Below, piece by piece: positions 35,416 to 44,731 of a DNA stretch of 64,000 nucleotides (position 1 is its first letter; each line of letters starts with the position of its first letter). Origin of the DNA: Pseudacidovorax sp. (lineage in GTDB: Bacteria; Pseudomonadota; Gammaproteobacteria; Burkholderiales; Burkholderiaceae_C). The notes beneath the pieces were generated by a model. It had not been told where the DNA came from. It saw only the letters and a program-made list of their open reading frames with translations, and made no database searches. The DNA lies in the NCBI RefSeq assembly GCF_017991995.1, contig NZ_JAGOPN010000005.1:186001-250000 (forward strand). Reading direction: 5' to 3'. The position numbers were made by a program, and so were the translations under genes.

Positions 35416-36426
35416 TCAGCCGAGCCAGCCCTTGATGCGCGCGCCCAGGGCCTCGCGGCTGATGCCGTAGCGGTCATGCAGCGTGGGCAGCGCGCCGGCG
35501 TCCAGGAAGGCATCGGGCAGACCCGCCAGCTGGAAGCCCGCCGGCTGCACCCGGTGCCGCAGCAGCGCCGAGGCCACCGCCTCGCCCAGCCCGCCGACCA
35601 CCGAGTGGTTCTCGGCCACCACCACCAGCCGCGGCTTCGCACCCACCGCCGCCACGATGCTCGCCTCGTCCAGCGGCTTGATCGTCGGGCTGTGCAGCAC
35701 CGCCACCCCCACGTTGTCGCGCTGCAGATCGACCGCCACTTCCAGGGCGCGCATGGTCATGATGCCGCTCGAGATCACCAGCACGTCCGCCCCCTCGCGC
35801 AGCATCCTGGCCTTGCCCAGCTCGAAGCGGTAGCCCTCGATCTCGTCCAGCACCAGCGGCACCTGCCCGCGCAGCAGCCGCATGTACACCGGCCCCGCGT
35901 GCTCGGCGATCTGCGGCACCGCCTGCTCGATGTCCAGCGCGTCGCACGGATCCACGATGGTCAGCCCGGGCACGCCGCGCATCATCGCCAGGTCCTCGGT
36001 GGCCTGGTGGCTCGGGCCGTAGCCGGTGGTCAGGCCCGGCAGCGCGCAGCAGATCTTGACGTTCAGGTTCTCCTCGGCGATCACCTGATGGATGAAGTCG
36101 TAGGCCCGGCGCGTGCCGAACACCGCATAGGTGGTGGCGAAGGGCACGCAGCCCTCCTTGGCCATGCCGCCGGCCGCACCCATCAGCAGCTGCTCGGCCA
36201 TGCCCATCTGGAAGAAGCGCTCCGGGTAGGCCTGGGCGAACAGATGCAGGTCGGTGTACTTGGCCAGATCGGCCGTCAGGCCCACCACCTCGGGTCGGCT
36301 GGCGGCGTACTCGACCAGCGCCTTGCCGAAGGGCGCCGCCTTGGTGCGCTGCCCCTCCGAGGCGATGGAGGCGATCATGGCCGACGTGGTCAGCCGGGGC
36401 TTCTTTTCTGCGACGGCCTGGCTCAT
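35416..36426 (-). CDS. transketolase-family protein, C-terminal subunit
   Basis: The 336-residue chain matches the pyrimidine-binding and C-terminal domains of transketolase. MGMAEQLLMGAAGGMAKEG holds the catalytic Glu for thiamine activation, and FATTYAVFGTRRAYDFI and GLTTGYGPSHQATEDLAMMR are family segments. GGLGEAVASAL is in the C-terminal domain. It needs the N-terminal subunit encoded just upstream, with which it overlaps by ATGA, to form an active enzyme. Such split enzymes occur in sugar catabolic loci, including apulose-phosphate transketolases. The substrate is not evident. A terminator follows at 35336-35363. Confidence 0.92.
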   Translation of the reverse strand: MSQAVAEKKPRLTTSAMIASIASEGQRTKAAPFGKALVEYAASRPEVVGLTADLAKYTDLHLFAQAYPERFFQMGMAEQLLMGAAGGMAKEGCVPFATTYAVFGTRRAYDFIHQVIAEENLNVKICCALPGLTTGYGPSHQATEDLAMMRGVPGLTIVDPCDALDIEQAVPQIAEHAGPVYMRLLRGQVPLVLDEIEGYRFELGKARMLREGADVLVISSGIMTMRALEVAVDLQRDNVGVAVLHSPTIKPLDEASIVAAVGAKPRLVVVAENHSVVGGLGEAVASALLRHRVQPAGFQLAGLPDAFLDAGALPTLHDRYGISREALGARIKGWLG

Positions 36427-37280
36427 GCTGCGGCTCCTTGGGTGGCTTGGGTGGGACGGCCGGCGTCCAGGATGGACAGCGCCTGTTGCCATTCGGGGGG
36501 ATCGACGCGGATGAAGTGGTTCTTCTCGCGCTGCTCCAGGAAGGGCACGCCCTTGCCCATGAGGGTGTCGAAGAGGATGACGCGCGGCTTGGCCTCGGCC
36601 AGGTCCCGCGCGGCGTCGAAGGCGGCGAGCACGGCAGGCAGGTCGTTGCCGTTGACGCGCTGCACATGCCAGCCGAAGGCGGCCCACTTGTCGGCCAGGG
36701 GCTCGAAGCCCAGGACCTTGCTGGAGGGGCCGTCGGCCTGCTGGTTGTTGATGTCGACCAGGCAGATGAGGTTGTCCAGGCGGTGGTGGGCGGCGGCCAT
36801 GGCGGCCTCCCAGGTGGAGCCCTCGTCGAGTTCGCCGTCGCTCATGCTGTTGTAGACGAAGGCGGGGTTGCGCTTGTGCTTGAGGCCCAGGGCCATGCCC
36901 ACGCCGATGACCAAGCCCTGGCCGAGCGAGCCGCCGGAGATCTCCATGCCGGGCGTGTACGTGGCCATGCCGGACATGGGCAGGCGGCTGTCGTCGCTGC
37001 CGTAGGTCTCGAGTTCGGCCTCGTCGATGACGCCGGCCTCGATGAGGGCGGCGTAGTGGGCGATGGCGTAGTGGCCATGCGAGAGCAGGAAGCGGTCGCG
37101 GCCCTCCCACTCGGGCTCGCCGGGGCGCTGCTTCATGGCATGGCAGTAGGCCACGGCCAGCACATCGGCCCAGCCCAGGGCCTGGCCGATGTAGCCCTGG
37201 CCCTGCACCTCGCCCATGCGCAGGGCGTAGCGGCGGATGCGGTAGGCCCGCTCGCGCAAGTTGTTCGTCAGGTCAGACAT
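36423..37280 (-). CDS. transketolase-family protein, N-terminal (thiamine-binding) subunit
   Basis: The 285-residue subunit carries the thiamine diphosphate domain. LLSHGHYAIAHYAALIEAG, the magnesium-phosphate motif SDGELDEGSTWEAAMAA to LVDINNQQADG, and ISGGSLGQGLVIGVGMALG are all present. The ATG was preferred to an upstream TTG. It overlaps the C-subunit by four bases, giving coupled 1:1 translation. It follows the TRAP permease gene by 37 bases in the same operon. The pair should transfer a two-carbon ketol unit between sugars. The imported compound may supply the ketose or acceptor. Confidence 0.93.
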   Translation of the reverse strand: MSDLTNNLRERAYRIRRYALRMGEVQGQGYIGQALGWADVLAVAYCHAMKQRPGEPEWEGRDRFLLSHGHYAIAHYAALIEAGVIDEAELETYGSDDSRLPMSGMATYTPGMEISGGSLGQGLVIGVGMALGLKHKRNPAFVYNSMSDGELDEGSTWEAAMAAAHHRLDNLICLVDINNQQADGPSSKVLGFEPLADKWAAFGWHVQRVNGNDLPAVLAAFDAARDLAEAKPRVILFDTLMGKGVPFLEQREKNHFIRVDPPEWQQALSILDAGRPTQATQGAAA

Positions 37281-37317
37281 GAGAGTTCTCAAGGATGAAG
37301 AGGACGGCTGCGGGCAA

Positions 37318-39183
37318 TCAGCCCAGCAGCCCGATGGAAAACCAGGGCACGAAGGCGACGATCAGCAGACCGGCAAGCAGAGCCCCCAGGTAGGGCCAGA
37401 TGCGGCGCACCGCCACATCGGGGTTCACGCGGCCGATGGTGCAGGCCGCGTAGTAGCCCAGGCCAAAAGGCGGGGCGAAAAGGCCGATGCCCATGGCCAG
37501 GATGATCACCATGGCGTAGTGCACCTCGTGCACGCCGATGGCCTTGGCCACCGGGAACAACAGCGGCGCGAACAGCACCATGGCCGGGATGCCCTCCAGC
37601 ACGCTGCCGAGCACCACGAAGGCCGCGATAGAAACCAGCAGGAAGCCGTACTTGCCGCCCGGCACGCTGCTCATCATGGCCGCCAGGCCGTGCGAGAAGC
37701 CGGACTGCGTGAGCGCCCAGGACATGCCCGTGGCCGTGCCGATGATGAACAGGATGGCGCCTGACAGCGCGGCGGTATCGACCAGCATCGGATAGAGCCG
37801 ACGCCAGTCGAAGCGGCGGTAGATCAGAAGGCCGGCCACCACCGCATAGGCGATGCCGATGGTCGACACCTCGGTGGCCGTCGCCACACCCTCCACGACT
37901 GCCGTGCGAATGAGCACAGGCAGCAGCAGCGCTGGAAGCGCCACCAACAGCGTGCGGCCAACCACGCCGATGGGCGCCCGCTGGAGACCGTGGGCAATCT
38001 CGGCGCTGCGCAGGCGCGCCAGCAGGGCCAGCAGCACGGCCAGCACCACGCCGGGCAGGATGCCGCCCGTGAACAGCGCGCTGATCGAAATGCCGGCTAC
38101 CGAGCCGATGGTGATCAGCACCAGCGAAGGCGGGATGGTCTCGGCCATCGCGCCGGAGGCGGCCAGCAGCGAGATCAGCTCGCCTTCGTGGTTGCCGCGC
38201 TTCTTCATCTCGGGCAGCAGCACCGGTGCAACGGCGGCCATGTCGGCCGTCTTGGCACCCGAGATGCCCGACACCAGCAGCATGGCGCCCAGCAGCACGT
38301 AGTTGAGCCCCCCGCGCACATGCCCCAGCAGCGAGGCGAGAAAGTCCACCATCGCCTTGGCCATGCCCGTCATCTCGACCAGGTGCCCCAGCAGGATGAA
38401 CAGCGGCACCGCCAGCAGGATGAGCGAACTCATGCCCTCGTCGATGCGTCCGGCCACCACCGACAGCGGCGTGGACGTGACGGTCAGCAGGAAGGCCACC
38501 GTGGCCATGCCGAAGCAGAAGGCGATAGGCACGCCCAGCAGAACCCCGCCGCCGAGCAGCACGGCGAAGAAGATCACCAGGTTCCAGTTGCCGATGGACT
38601 GCAGCCAGTCGGCCCCCAGCCACAGCGCGACGGCCATCGCAGCGATGGCGGCCGAGACGGCCAGCACGTCCGCCAGACTTCGGCGCGCCAGCCGCAGCAC
38701 GCACATGCCGATCATGAAGACGCAGCCCACCGGCACCGCCGCGGCACGCACGGTGTTGGGCCAGGACAGCGCCGGCGTCTGCACCACCCATTCGTCCTGG
38801 GCGTATTCGGCCATCGGCACGATGAGCATCAGCAGCCACAGGCAGGGCAGCGCGATGGCCAGCACCTCGGCGCGGGCCTGGGCCCGTTCGCTCCAGCGCG
38901 AGACGAGTGCAGTGGTGCGCATGTGCGTGCCGCGCCGCAGTGCCACGGCGGCCCCGAGGTTGGCCAGCCAGAGGAAAAGGATCGACGCGAGCTCGTCGGT
39001 CCACGGAATGGGGCTGTCGAAGACGAAGCGCGAGATCACACCCGCCAGCAGGACCAGCACCTCCGCCACCACGAGCACGGCGGCCGGCGCCTCGACCAGG
39101 TGGCCGAGCCAGGCGTCCGCACGTGCCAGCCATCCGCCGTCCGACACCCGAACGGGCGTGACGTCCAGCAGCATCGCGCTCAT
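37318..39183 (-). CDS. TRAP transporter fused small/large permease (DctQM)
   Basis: This 621-residue protein joins the small DctQ subunit (about residues 1-190, four membrane helices, with WTDELASILFLWLANLG) and the large DctM subunit (about 200-621, twelve helices). GVPIAFCFGMATVAFLL and the repeated PPSLVLITIGS and PPFGLGYYAACTI motifs belong to DctM. It uses an ion gradient to import the ligand delivered by the DctP protein. Its start overlaps the DctP stop (ATGA). The fused architecture is a recognised TRAP variant. Confidence 0.95.
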   Translation of the reverse strand: MSAMLLDVTPVRVSDGGWLARADAWLGHLVEAPAAVLVVAEVLVLLAGVISRFVFDSPIPWTDELASILFLWLANLGAAVALRRGTHMRTTALVSRWSERAQARAEVLAIALPCLWLLMLIVPMAEYAQDEWVVQTPALSWPNTVRAAAVPVGCVFMIGMCVLRLARRSLADVLAVSAAIAAMAVALWLGADWLQSIGNWNLVIFFAVLLGGGVLLGVPIAFCFGMATVAFLLTVTSTPLSVVAGRIDEGMSSLILLAVPLFILLGHLVEMTGMAKAMVDFLASLLGHVRGGLNYVLLGAMLLVSGISGAKTADMAAVAPVLLPEMKKRGNHEGELISLLAASGAMAETIPPSLVLITIGSVAGISISALFTGGILPGVVLAVLLALLARLRSAEIAHGLQRAPIGVVGRTLLVALPALLLPVLIRTAVVEGVATATEVSTIGIAYAVVAGLLIYRRFDWRRLYPMLVDTAALSGAILFIIGTATGMSWALTQSGFSHGLAAMMSSVPGGKYGFLLVSIAAFVVLGSVLEGIPAMVLFAPLLFPVAKAIGVHEVHYAMVIILAMGIGLFAPPFGLGYYAACTIGRVNPDVAVRRIWPYLGALLAGLLIVAFVPWFSIGLLG

Positions 39184-40211
39184 CCCAGTCCCCCGACGCT
39201 GCCGTCCAGCAGCTTCCAGGCTTCATCGCCGAACTTGGCGCGCAGATCCTTGTAGAAGGTGCCTTTGGCCAGCGCGGCCTTGAATGCGTTCTTGTCCGGC
39301 TCGATGACCTGCACGCCCTTGCCCGCCAGCTCATCGCGCAGCGAGCCGTTGAGCGCAGCGATATCGGCGCGCTCGTCCAGCGCGGCCTTGTCGAGTTCGC
39401 GGCGCACGACTTCCTGAATGTCCTTGGGCAGGCGCTCCATGGCACGGCGGTTGCCGAGGATCCAGTAGGCATCCCAGACGTGGCCGGTCATGCTGCAGTA
39501 CTTCTGCACTTCGTACAGACGCGCCGTCGCGATGATGGCCAGCGGGTTCTCCTGGCCTTCCACCAGCTTCGTCTGCAAGGCCGAATAGACCTCGTTGAAG
39601 TTGATCGGCGTCGGGCTGGCACCCAGGGCGGTGAAAAGCGAGGACAGCATGGGCGCCGCCGGCACGCGCAGCTTCATGCCCTTGAGGTCCTCGGGCGCCT
39701 TCACGGGCCGGGTGGAGGTCGTCACGTTGCGGAAGCCGTTGTCCCAGGCGCGGGACATGGTCAGCAGACCGACCTTCTCGATCTGCGCGCGGACATAGGT
39801 GCCCAGCGGGCCGTCCATCGCCTTCCAGACCTCGTCGTAGCTGTGGAAGGCGAAGCCGGTATTGACGATACCCGCGGCGGGCACCAGCGTGGACAGCACC
39901 ACGCTGGCCTGATTGAAGAACTCGACGCCGCCCGAGCGCACCTGCGACAGCAGGTCGGTGTCGGAGCCCAGCTGGTTGGCCGGGAACAGCTTGATGTCCA
40001 GACGCCCACCCGTCGCGTTGCGGATGCGGTCGATCGCCTCCTGGGCGCGCTTGTTGACCGGATGCGACGGGTCCTGGCCTGTCGCGAACTTGTAGTTGAA
40101 CTCGGCCGCATGGGCCGGCCGACTCGCGATGGAGAACAGCGGCAGCGCTGCCGAGGCGCCGAGCAATCGCCGGCGGGCGATTCGAGGAAATCCTTTGTTA
40201 GACGTTGTCAT
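39180..40211 (-). CDS. TRAP transporter substrate-binding protein (DctP family)
   Basis: The 343-residue periplasmic receptor starts at an ATG with AGGAGA seven bases upstream. Its signal carries the twin-arginine motif ARRRLLGAS followed by a hydrophobic stretch ending AHAAE. EFNYKFATGQDPSHPVNKRAQEAIDRI, LDIKLFPANQLGSDTDLL and the central LKGMKLRVPAAPMLSSLFTALGASPTPINFNEVYSALQTKLVEGQENP are DctP hallmarks. In the last segment the conserved arginine normally binds the ligand carboxylate. It is encoded between the SDR and the fused permease genes. The ligand is probably a sugar acid or other carboxylate. Confidence 0.95.
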   Translation of the reverse strand: MTTSNKGFPRIARRRLLGASAALPLFSIASRPAHAAEFNYKFATGQDPSHPVNKRAQEAIDRIRNATGGRLDIKLFPANQLGSDTDLLSQVRSGGVEFFNQASVVLSTLVPAAGIVNTGFAFHSYDEVWKAMDGPLGTYVRAQIEKVGLLTMSRAWDNGFRNVTTSTRPVKAPEDLKGMKLRVPAAPMLSSLFTALGASPTPINFNEVYSALQTKLVEGQENPLAIIATARLYEVQKYCSMTGHVWDAYWILGNRRAMERLPKDIQEVVRRELDKAALDERADIAALNGSLRDELAGKGVQVIEPDKNAFKAALAKGTFYKDLRAKFGDEAWKLLDGSVGGLG

Positions 40212-40257
40212 GGATGTCTCCTGGGTTTTGGAAAGATGTGACGCGAAGCCGGCGGGC

Positions 40258-41007
40258 TCAGTGAATGAGCATGCCGCCGTTGACGTCGAGCGTGATGCCA
40301 GTGCAATAGGCCGACAGATCGCTGCCGAGGAAGACGCAGGCGCCGGCCACGTCCATCGCACGGCCCAGGCGCGCGAGCGGAATCGTGTCCTCGATCTCCT
40401 TCTTCCGCTCGGGGCTGAGCTTGCCCTGGGTGATGTCGGTCTCGATGAGGCCCGGGGTGATGCAGTTGACGCGGATGCCCTCGATGCCGAACTCGCGCGC
40501 CATGGCGCGGGCCAGGCCGAGCACGCCGGCCTTGGCGGCCGAGTAGTGAGGCCCGCCGAAGATGCCGCCGCCGCGCTGAGCCGACACGGAGGAGATGCAC
40601 ACGATGGAGCCGCTCCTCTGCTGGCGCATGGCCGGCAGCACGGCCTGGGACATATACATCGTGCCGCGCAGGCTCACGTCCAGGATGCGGTCGTAGTCCG
40701 TGCCGGTGATGTCCAGCGTCTTGACGGGCTGGGTGATACCGGCGTTGTTGACGAGGATGTCGATGCGGCCGAAGGCCTGGAGCGCGGCGGCGGCAGCGGC
40801 CTCGCAGTCCGCCTTGTCGGTCACGTCGCCGACCACGCCGACATGGGCGCCACCCAGCCGGGCCGCGGCGGACCCGGGCTCGGCGCGCGCCAGGTCCATG
40901 ATGACGACGCGGGCGCCCTGGGCGGCCATTTCGCGCGCGGTGGCAAAGCCCAGTCCATTGATGCCGGCACCACCGGTGATGAGCGCGACCTTGTCCTTGA
41001 GCAGCAT
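40258..41007 (-). CDS. SDR-family NAD(P)-dependent oxidoreductase
   Basis: The 249-residue protein is a classical short-chain dehydrogenase: TGGAGINGLG binds the cofactor, NNAG is intact at 87-90, and the catalytic Tyr155 and Lys159 sit in YSAAKAG. Ser140 is the third member. Its nearest look-alikes oxidise sugars, polyols or hydroxyacids. It is the first gene of the TRAP/transketolase operon, so it probably performs the first oxidation of the imported compound. The LysR gene at 41168 is divergent from it. Confidence 0.94.
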   Translation of the reverse strand: MLLKDKVALITGGAGINGLGFATAREMAAQGARVVIMDLARAEPGSAAARLGGAHVGVVGDVTDKADCEAAAAAALQAFGRIDILVNNAGITQPVKTLDITGTDYDRILDVSLRGTMYMSQAVLPAMRQQRSGSIVCISSVSAQRGGGIFGGPHYSAAKAGVLGLARAMAREFGIEGIRVNCITPGLIETDITQGKLSPERKKEIEDTIPLARLGRAMDVAGACVFLGSDLSAYCTGITLDVNGGMLIH

Positions 41008-41167
41008 GTTTCTCGTCTCCTTCGAGGTGGGCCCGCGGGCCCGTGGGGGCCGTGAAGACGGCCTGGGGTTGGGATGGCGCGCATGTTCCCGCTGCCCAAA
41101 GATGAAGGCAAACGATATTTCCTCAGGCTAAGATGACACTCATTCATCCAATGACCGGGGGAACCCT
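41008..41167. promoter_or_regulatory. divergent control region, SDR-TRAP operon / LysR
   Basis: The 160-base gap separates the SDR and LysR genes. The part next to LysR (about 41096-41140) is AT-richer than its surroundings (ACGATATTTCCTCAGGCTA), as expected for a LysR site and promoter. No clear hexamer pair can be assigned. Confidence 0.45.
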
Positions 41168-42052
41168 ATGGCCGCCCTGCCTGCCGTCGCCAGCCTGCTG
41201 GCCTTCGAAGCAGTCGCCCGCCGCCGCAGCTTTGCGCTGGCCGCCGCCGAACTGCATCTCACGCCGTCGGCCATCAGCCACCAGGTGGCACGCCTGGAGG
41301 CCGACCTGGGCGTACGACTGTTCGAGCGCAGTGCACATGGCGTGCGCCTGAGCGAGGCCGGGGGGCGCTACATCGAACGCGTGGGCGGCGCGCTCACCGC
41401 CATCGCCACGGCGACCGACGACCTTCGCCAGGGCATGGACAACAGCCTGTACGTGCACTCGGCACCCAGCATCGCCAGCCTCTGGCTGATGCCCCGGCTG
41501 CGGGGATTCGCGCAGGCCCATCCGGACATCTCGCTGAACCTGTCGGCCGCCCACACGCACAGCGACTTTGCGCTCGGCCAGGCGGACATCGACCTGCGCT
41601 ACGGCGTGCCGCAATGGGGCGACCTGGTGGTCGAGCCCCTGTTCGAGGAGCGGATCGTGCCCCTGGCCAGCCCGGCCTTCATCCGCGAGCACCGGCTGCG
41701 ACGCGTCGCGCAGTTGCTGGAGGTGCCGCTGATCCAGAGCAACGTGAGCGTGGTGCAGTGGTCCGACTGGCTCCAGGCCTTCTCGGACCAGCGTCCGCCC
41801 GACCGTTTCGCGCTGCGCTTCGACCGTGCGCAGATGTCGCTCGACGCGGCCACGCAGGGCCTGGGCGTGGCCCTGGAAAGCGCCACCAATGCCGCCGGCC
41901 ATCTGGCCGAGGGCCGTCTCAAGCCCATCTTCGGGCTCGACATGGCGATCAAGGTCAAGGCCCATTTCCTGGTCTATCCCGCACGGCACGCCAACCGGCC
42001 GGCCGTCGAGGCCTTCCTCTCCTGGATCCACGGCGAGGCGGCACGCGCCTGA
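41168..42052 (+). CDS. LysR-type regulator, GcvA-like
   Basis: This 294-residue protein belongs to the GcvA-like LysR group, as shown by SLLAFEAVARRRSFALAAAELHLTPSAISHQVARLE and VRLFERSAHGVRLSEAG. The effector domain begins near residue 90 with LYVHSAPSIASLWLMPRL. A GGGGGA ribosome binding site lies six bases before the ATG. It is divergent from the SDR-TRAP-transketolase operon and is the obvious candidate for its activator, sensing the imported sugar acid or an intermediate. Confidence 0.94.
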   Translation: MAALPAVASLLAFEAVARRRSFALAAAELHLTPSAISHQVARLEADLGVRLFERSAHGVRLSEAGGRYIERVGGALTAIATATDDLRQGMDNSLYVHSAPSIASLWLMPRLRGFAQAHPDISLNLSAAHTHSDFALGQADIDLRYGVPQWGDLVVEPLFEERIVPLASPAFIREHRLRRVAQLLEVPLIQSNVSVVQWSDWLQAFSDQRPPDRFALRFDRAQMSLDAATQGLGVALESATNAAGHLAEGRLKPIFGLDMAIKVKAHFLVYPARHANRPAVEAFLSWIHGEAARA

Positions 42053-42119
42053 GGCGGGCAAGCCGCCCTCGATGCAGCCGGCCGCCCGAGCGGCCCCGCG
42101 GCCTCCGATGCAGCCCGAA

Positions 42120-42157
42120 GAAGGCGGCCGACGGTGCGGCGAAGCCTGGCCGCCTTC
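42120..42157. terminator. possible hairpin after the LysR gene
   Basis: GAAGGCGGCC and GGCCGCCTTC form a perfect 10-bp stem with an 18-base loop, about 70 bases after the LysR stop and before DNA polymerase IV. No T tract follows, so it could be a terminator or a chance GC palindrome. Confidence 0.35.
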
Positions 42158-42220
42158 GGACCCTGGGGGTTGAGCTCGCCTCGGTCGGCGAAGGCGCCCC
42201 GCCTTGCGGACAATCCAAGG

Positions 42221-43459
42221 GTGAGTTCCTCCCCCATCCGCCGCATCGCCCACCTCGACATGGACGCCTTCTTCGCCTCCGTCGAGCTGCTGCGCTATCC
42301 GCAGCTCAAGGGCCTGCCGGTGGTGGTGGGCGGCGGTCGGCGGCGGCTGGAAGAGGTCATCGGCGGCCTGCCGCCCGACACGCCGCTGGACCGCATCCCC
42401 GTCTCCGCCTTTCCGCGCCTGGCCGACTACGTGGGCCGCGGCGTCATCACCACCGCCACCTACCCGGCGCGGCAGTTCGGCATCGGCTCCGCCATGGGCA
42501 TGATGAAGGCCGCCAAACTGTGCCCGCAGGCGCTGATGCTGCCCACCGACTTCGACGAGTACCGCCGCTATTCGCGCGCCTTCAAGAAGATCGTGACCGA
42601 CATCGCCCCCGTGATGCAGGACCGCGGCGTGGACGAGGTCTACATCGACTTCACCGACGTGCCTGGGGGCCAGCGGGAGGGCGGGCGGGTGCTGGCGCGG
42701 CTGATCCAGAAGTCGATCTTCGACGCCACAGGCCTCACATGCTCGATCGGCGTGGCGCCCAACAAGCTGCTGGCCAAGATGGCCAGCGAGTTCGACAAGC
42801 CCAACGGCATCACCGTGCTCTACGAACACGAACTGGCCGACCGCATCTGGCCGCTGCCCGTGCGCAAGGTCAACGGCATCGGGCCCAAGGCAGAGGCCAA
42901 GATGACGCGGCTGGGCCTGCACACCATCGGCGACCTGGCCAAGTGCGAGCGCGACTGGCTGGTGCAGCACTTCGGCAAGGCCTACGGCGCCTGGCTGCAC
43001 GAGGTGGCCTGGGGCCGCGACGACCGGCCGGTGGAGACCGAGAGCGAGCCCGTCTCCATGAGCCGCGAGACCACCTTCGAGCGCGACCTGCATGCCGTGC
43101 GCGACCGGGCCGAGCTCGGCGCCATCTTCACCCGCCTGTGCGAGAAGGTGGCCGAGGACCTGCAGCGCAAGGGCTATGTGGGCCGCACCATCGGCGTCAA
43201 GCTGCGCTATGCGGACTTCAAGATCGCCACCCGCGACCAGTCGCTGGAGATGTACACCGCCGATGCGAGGCTGATCCGCCGCACGGCCGGCCTGGCCCTC
43301 AAGCGCGTACCGCTGGAGAAGCCCCTGCGCCTGATCGGCGTGCGGGTGGGGGCATTGGTGAAGGCGGGCAGCGCCGAGGCCCAGGCGCCCGTGCGTCGAA
43401 GCGGCGGCGCCAGCAAGCCGGCCGCGCCCCCAGGACCGGTCACCGCCTCGCTGTTCTGA
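42221..43459 (+). CDS. dinB: DNA polymerase IV (Y family)
   Basis: This 412-residue enzyme performs translesion synthesis past damaged bases. HLDMDAFFASVEL supplies the first metal-binding acidic residues, and DEVYIDFTDV the second. The palm domain follows YPARQFGIGSAMGM, and a little-finger domain lies at about residues 280-390 (SMSRETTFERDL). The C-terminal ASLF resembles a sliding-clamp-binding peptide. I chose the GTG start (AAGG just upstream) because an upstream ATG would add 29 residues that do not resemble the family. An insert around residues 30-55 (GGRRRLEEVIGGLPPDTPLD) is longer than in E. coli Pol IV. Confidence 0.92.
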   Translation: MSSSPIRRIAHLDMDAFFASVELLRYPQLKGLPVVVGGGRRRLEEVIGGLPPDTPLDRIPVSAFPRLADYVGRGVITTATYPARQFGIGSAMGMMKAAKLCPQALMLPTDFDEYRRYSRAFKKIVTDIAPVMQDRGVDEVYIDFTDVPGGQREGGRVLARLIQKSIFDATGLTCSIGVAPNKLLAKMASEFDKPNGITVLYEHELADRIWPLPVRKVNGIGPKAEAKMTRLGLHTIGDLAKCERDWLVQHFGKAYGAWLHEVAWGRDDRPVETESEPVSMSRETTFERDLHAVRDRAELGAIFTRLCEKVAEDLQRKGYVGRTIGVKLRYADFKIATRDQSLEMYTADARLIRRTAGLALKRVPLEKPLRLIGVRVGALVKAGSAEAQAPVRRSGGASKPAAPPGPVTASLF

Positions 43460-43534
43460 CCTCGGCCGACCGCGGGCCGACGACTCGGCGCACCGAGGCC
43501 CCGCCGGGCGTCCTACAACGGGGCACCGTTCGCC

Positions 43535-44731
43535 ATGGCAGCTTGCAGGCAAACAGCCTGCACCATGCTCGACGCCACCGCCTCATCCCCCCCAGAAACG
43601 GCTGCAGTGCCGGCGCCCACCCCCATCGGCAACGGTCTCGTCTATGTCTCCAGCGAGATGCCCGGCATCGAGCGCGTGCGCGACGGCCAGAATTTTCGCT
43701 ACCGCGATGCGGACGGCCGCTGGATCCGCGACGAGGACGAGATCGCACGCATCCGCAAGCTGGCGATCCCGCCCGCCTACGAGCAGGTCTGGATCTGCCC
43801 GCTGGCCAACGGCCATCTGCAGGCCACGGGGCTGGATGCACGCGGCCGGCGGCAGTACCGCTACCACGCGGACTGGCGGCTGCTGAAGGACGAAGCCAAG
43901 TTCGAGCGGCTGGAGCAGTTCGGTCAGGCCCTGCCCCGCATCCGCGCACGAGTACAGCGCGACCTGAACAAGGCGCGCGGCAAGCCCTCGCGGTCGGCGG
44001 TGCTGGCCGCCATCGTGCGGCTGCTCGACACCACCTACCTGCGGGTCGGCAACGAGGAATATGCGCGGACCAACAAGTCCTTCGGCCTGACGACGCTGCG
44101 CAACCGGCATCTGCAGTCGACCCGCGGCCGGCTCACGCTGCGCTTTCGCGGCAAGAGCGGCGTGATGCACGAGGCCGAGGTGGGCGACCAACGCGTCGCG
44201 CGCGTGGTGCGCCAGTGCCAGCAGCTGCCGGGCCAGGCCCTTTTCCAGTACCTGGACGAGGACGGCGAGCAGCGCCATGTGAGTTCCGGCGACGTCAACG
44301 ACTACCTGCGCGAGGCGACCGGCGGCGAGTTCACTGCCAAGGACTTCCGCACCTGGCACGGCTCGGTGCAGGCGCTGGAACTCACGCGGCTGGCCTGCGA
44401 CCGCCAGGTGGAGGAATCAACCGGCCTGCGGGTCCGCGCCAAGGAGATCCTGGCGGCGGTGGCCAGGCAGTTGGGCAACACACCCGCGGTCTGCCGCAAG
44501 GCCTACATCCACCCCGCCGTGCTGGAGCTGGGCGGCAAGCTCTCGGCCGATGCCGAGGCGATGTCGAAGGTGTGGGACGGACTGGGGACAGCGCGCACGC
44601 GGCGCGGCCTTCTGGCGGCGGAGGGGCGGCTGATGGACTTCCTCCGCCACCACCGGCTCGCGGTGGCGCGCGAGGCGCGTCAGCTCAAGCGGGTTTCATC
44701 GACAGCACGACCTCGTCGCGCTCGATCGTGA
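43535..44731 (+). CDS. DNA topoisomerase IB (eukaryotic-like, poxvirus type)
   Basis: The 398-residue protein is a bacterial type IB topoisomerase, which relaxes supercoils through a 3'-phosphotyrosyl intermediate. The catalytic Tyr324 is in CRKAYIHPAVLELGG, and the conserved Arg/Lys residues lie in TTYLRVGNEEYARTNKSFGLTTL and KDFRTWHGS. The N-terminal domain contains MPGIERVRDGQNFRYRDADG. An alternative ATG ten residues further in is possible; neither start has a clear ribosome binding site. Its 3' end overlaps the convergent kinase-like gene by 47 bases. Confidence 0.92.
   Translation: MAACRQTACTMLDATASSPPETAAVPAPTPIGNGLVYVSSEMPGIERVRDGQNFRYRDADGRWIRDEDEIARIRKLAIPPAYEQVWICPLANGHLQATGLDARGRRQYRYHADWRLLKDEAKFERLEQFGQALPRIRARVQRDLNKARGKPSRSAVLAAIVRLLDTTYLRVGNEEYARTNKSFGLTTLRNRHLQSTRGRLTLRFRGKSGVMHEAEVGDQRVARVVRQCQQLPGQALFQYLDEDGEQRHVSSGDVNDYLREATGGEFTAKDFRTWHGSVQALELTRLACDRQVEESTGLRVRAKEILAAVARQLGNTPAVCRKAYIHPAVLELGGKLSADAEAMSKVWDGLGTARTRRGLLAAEGRLMDFLRHHRLAVAREARQLKRVSSTARPRRARS

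Noticed and set aside
42134..42220. Extended N-terminus for DNA polymerase IV from an upstream ATG
   Set aside because: The additional 29 residues do not resemble the family and include part of a hairpin region; the GTG start fits better.
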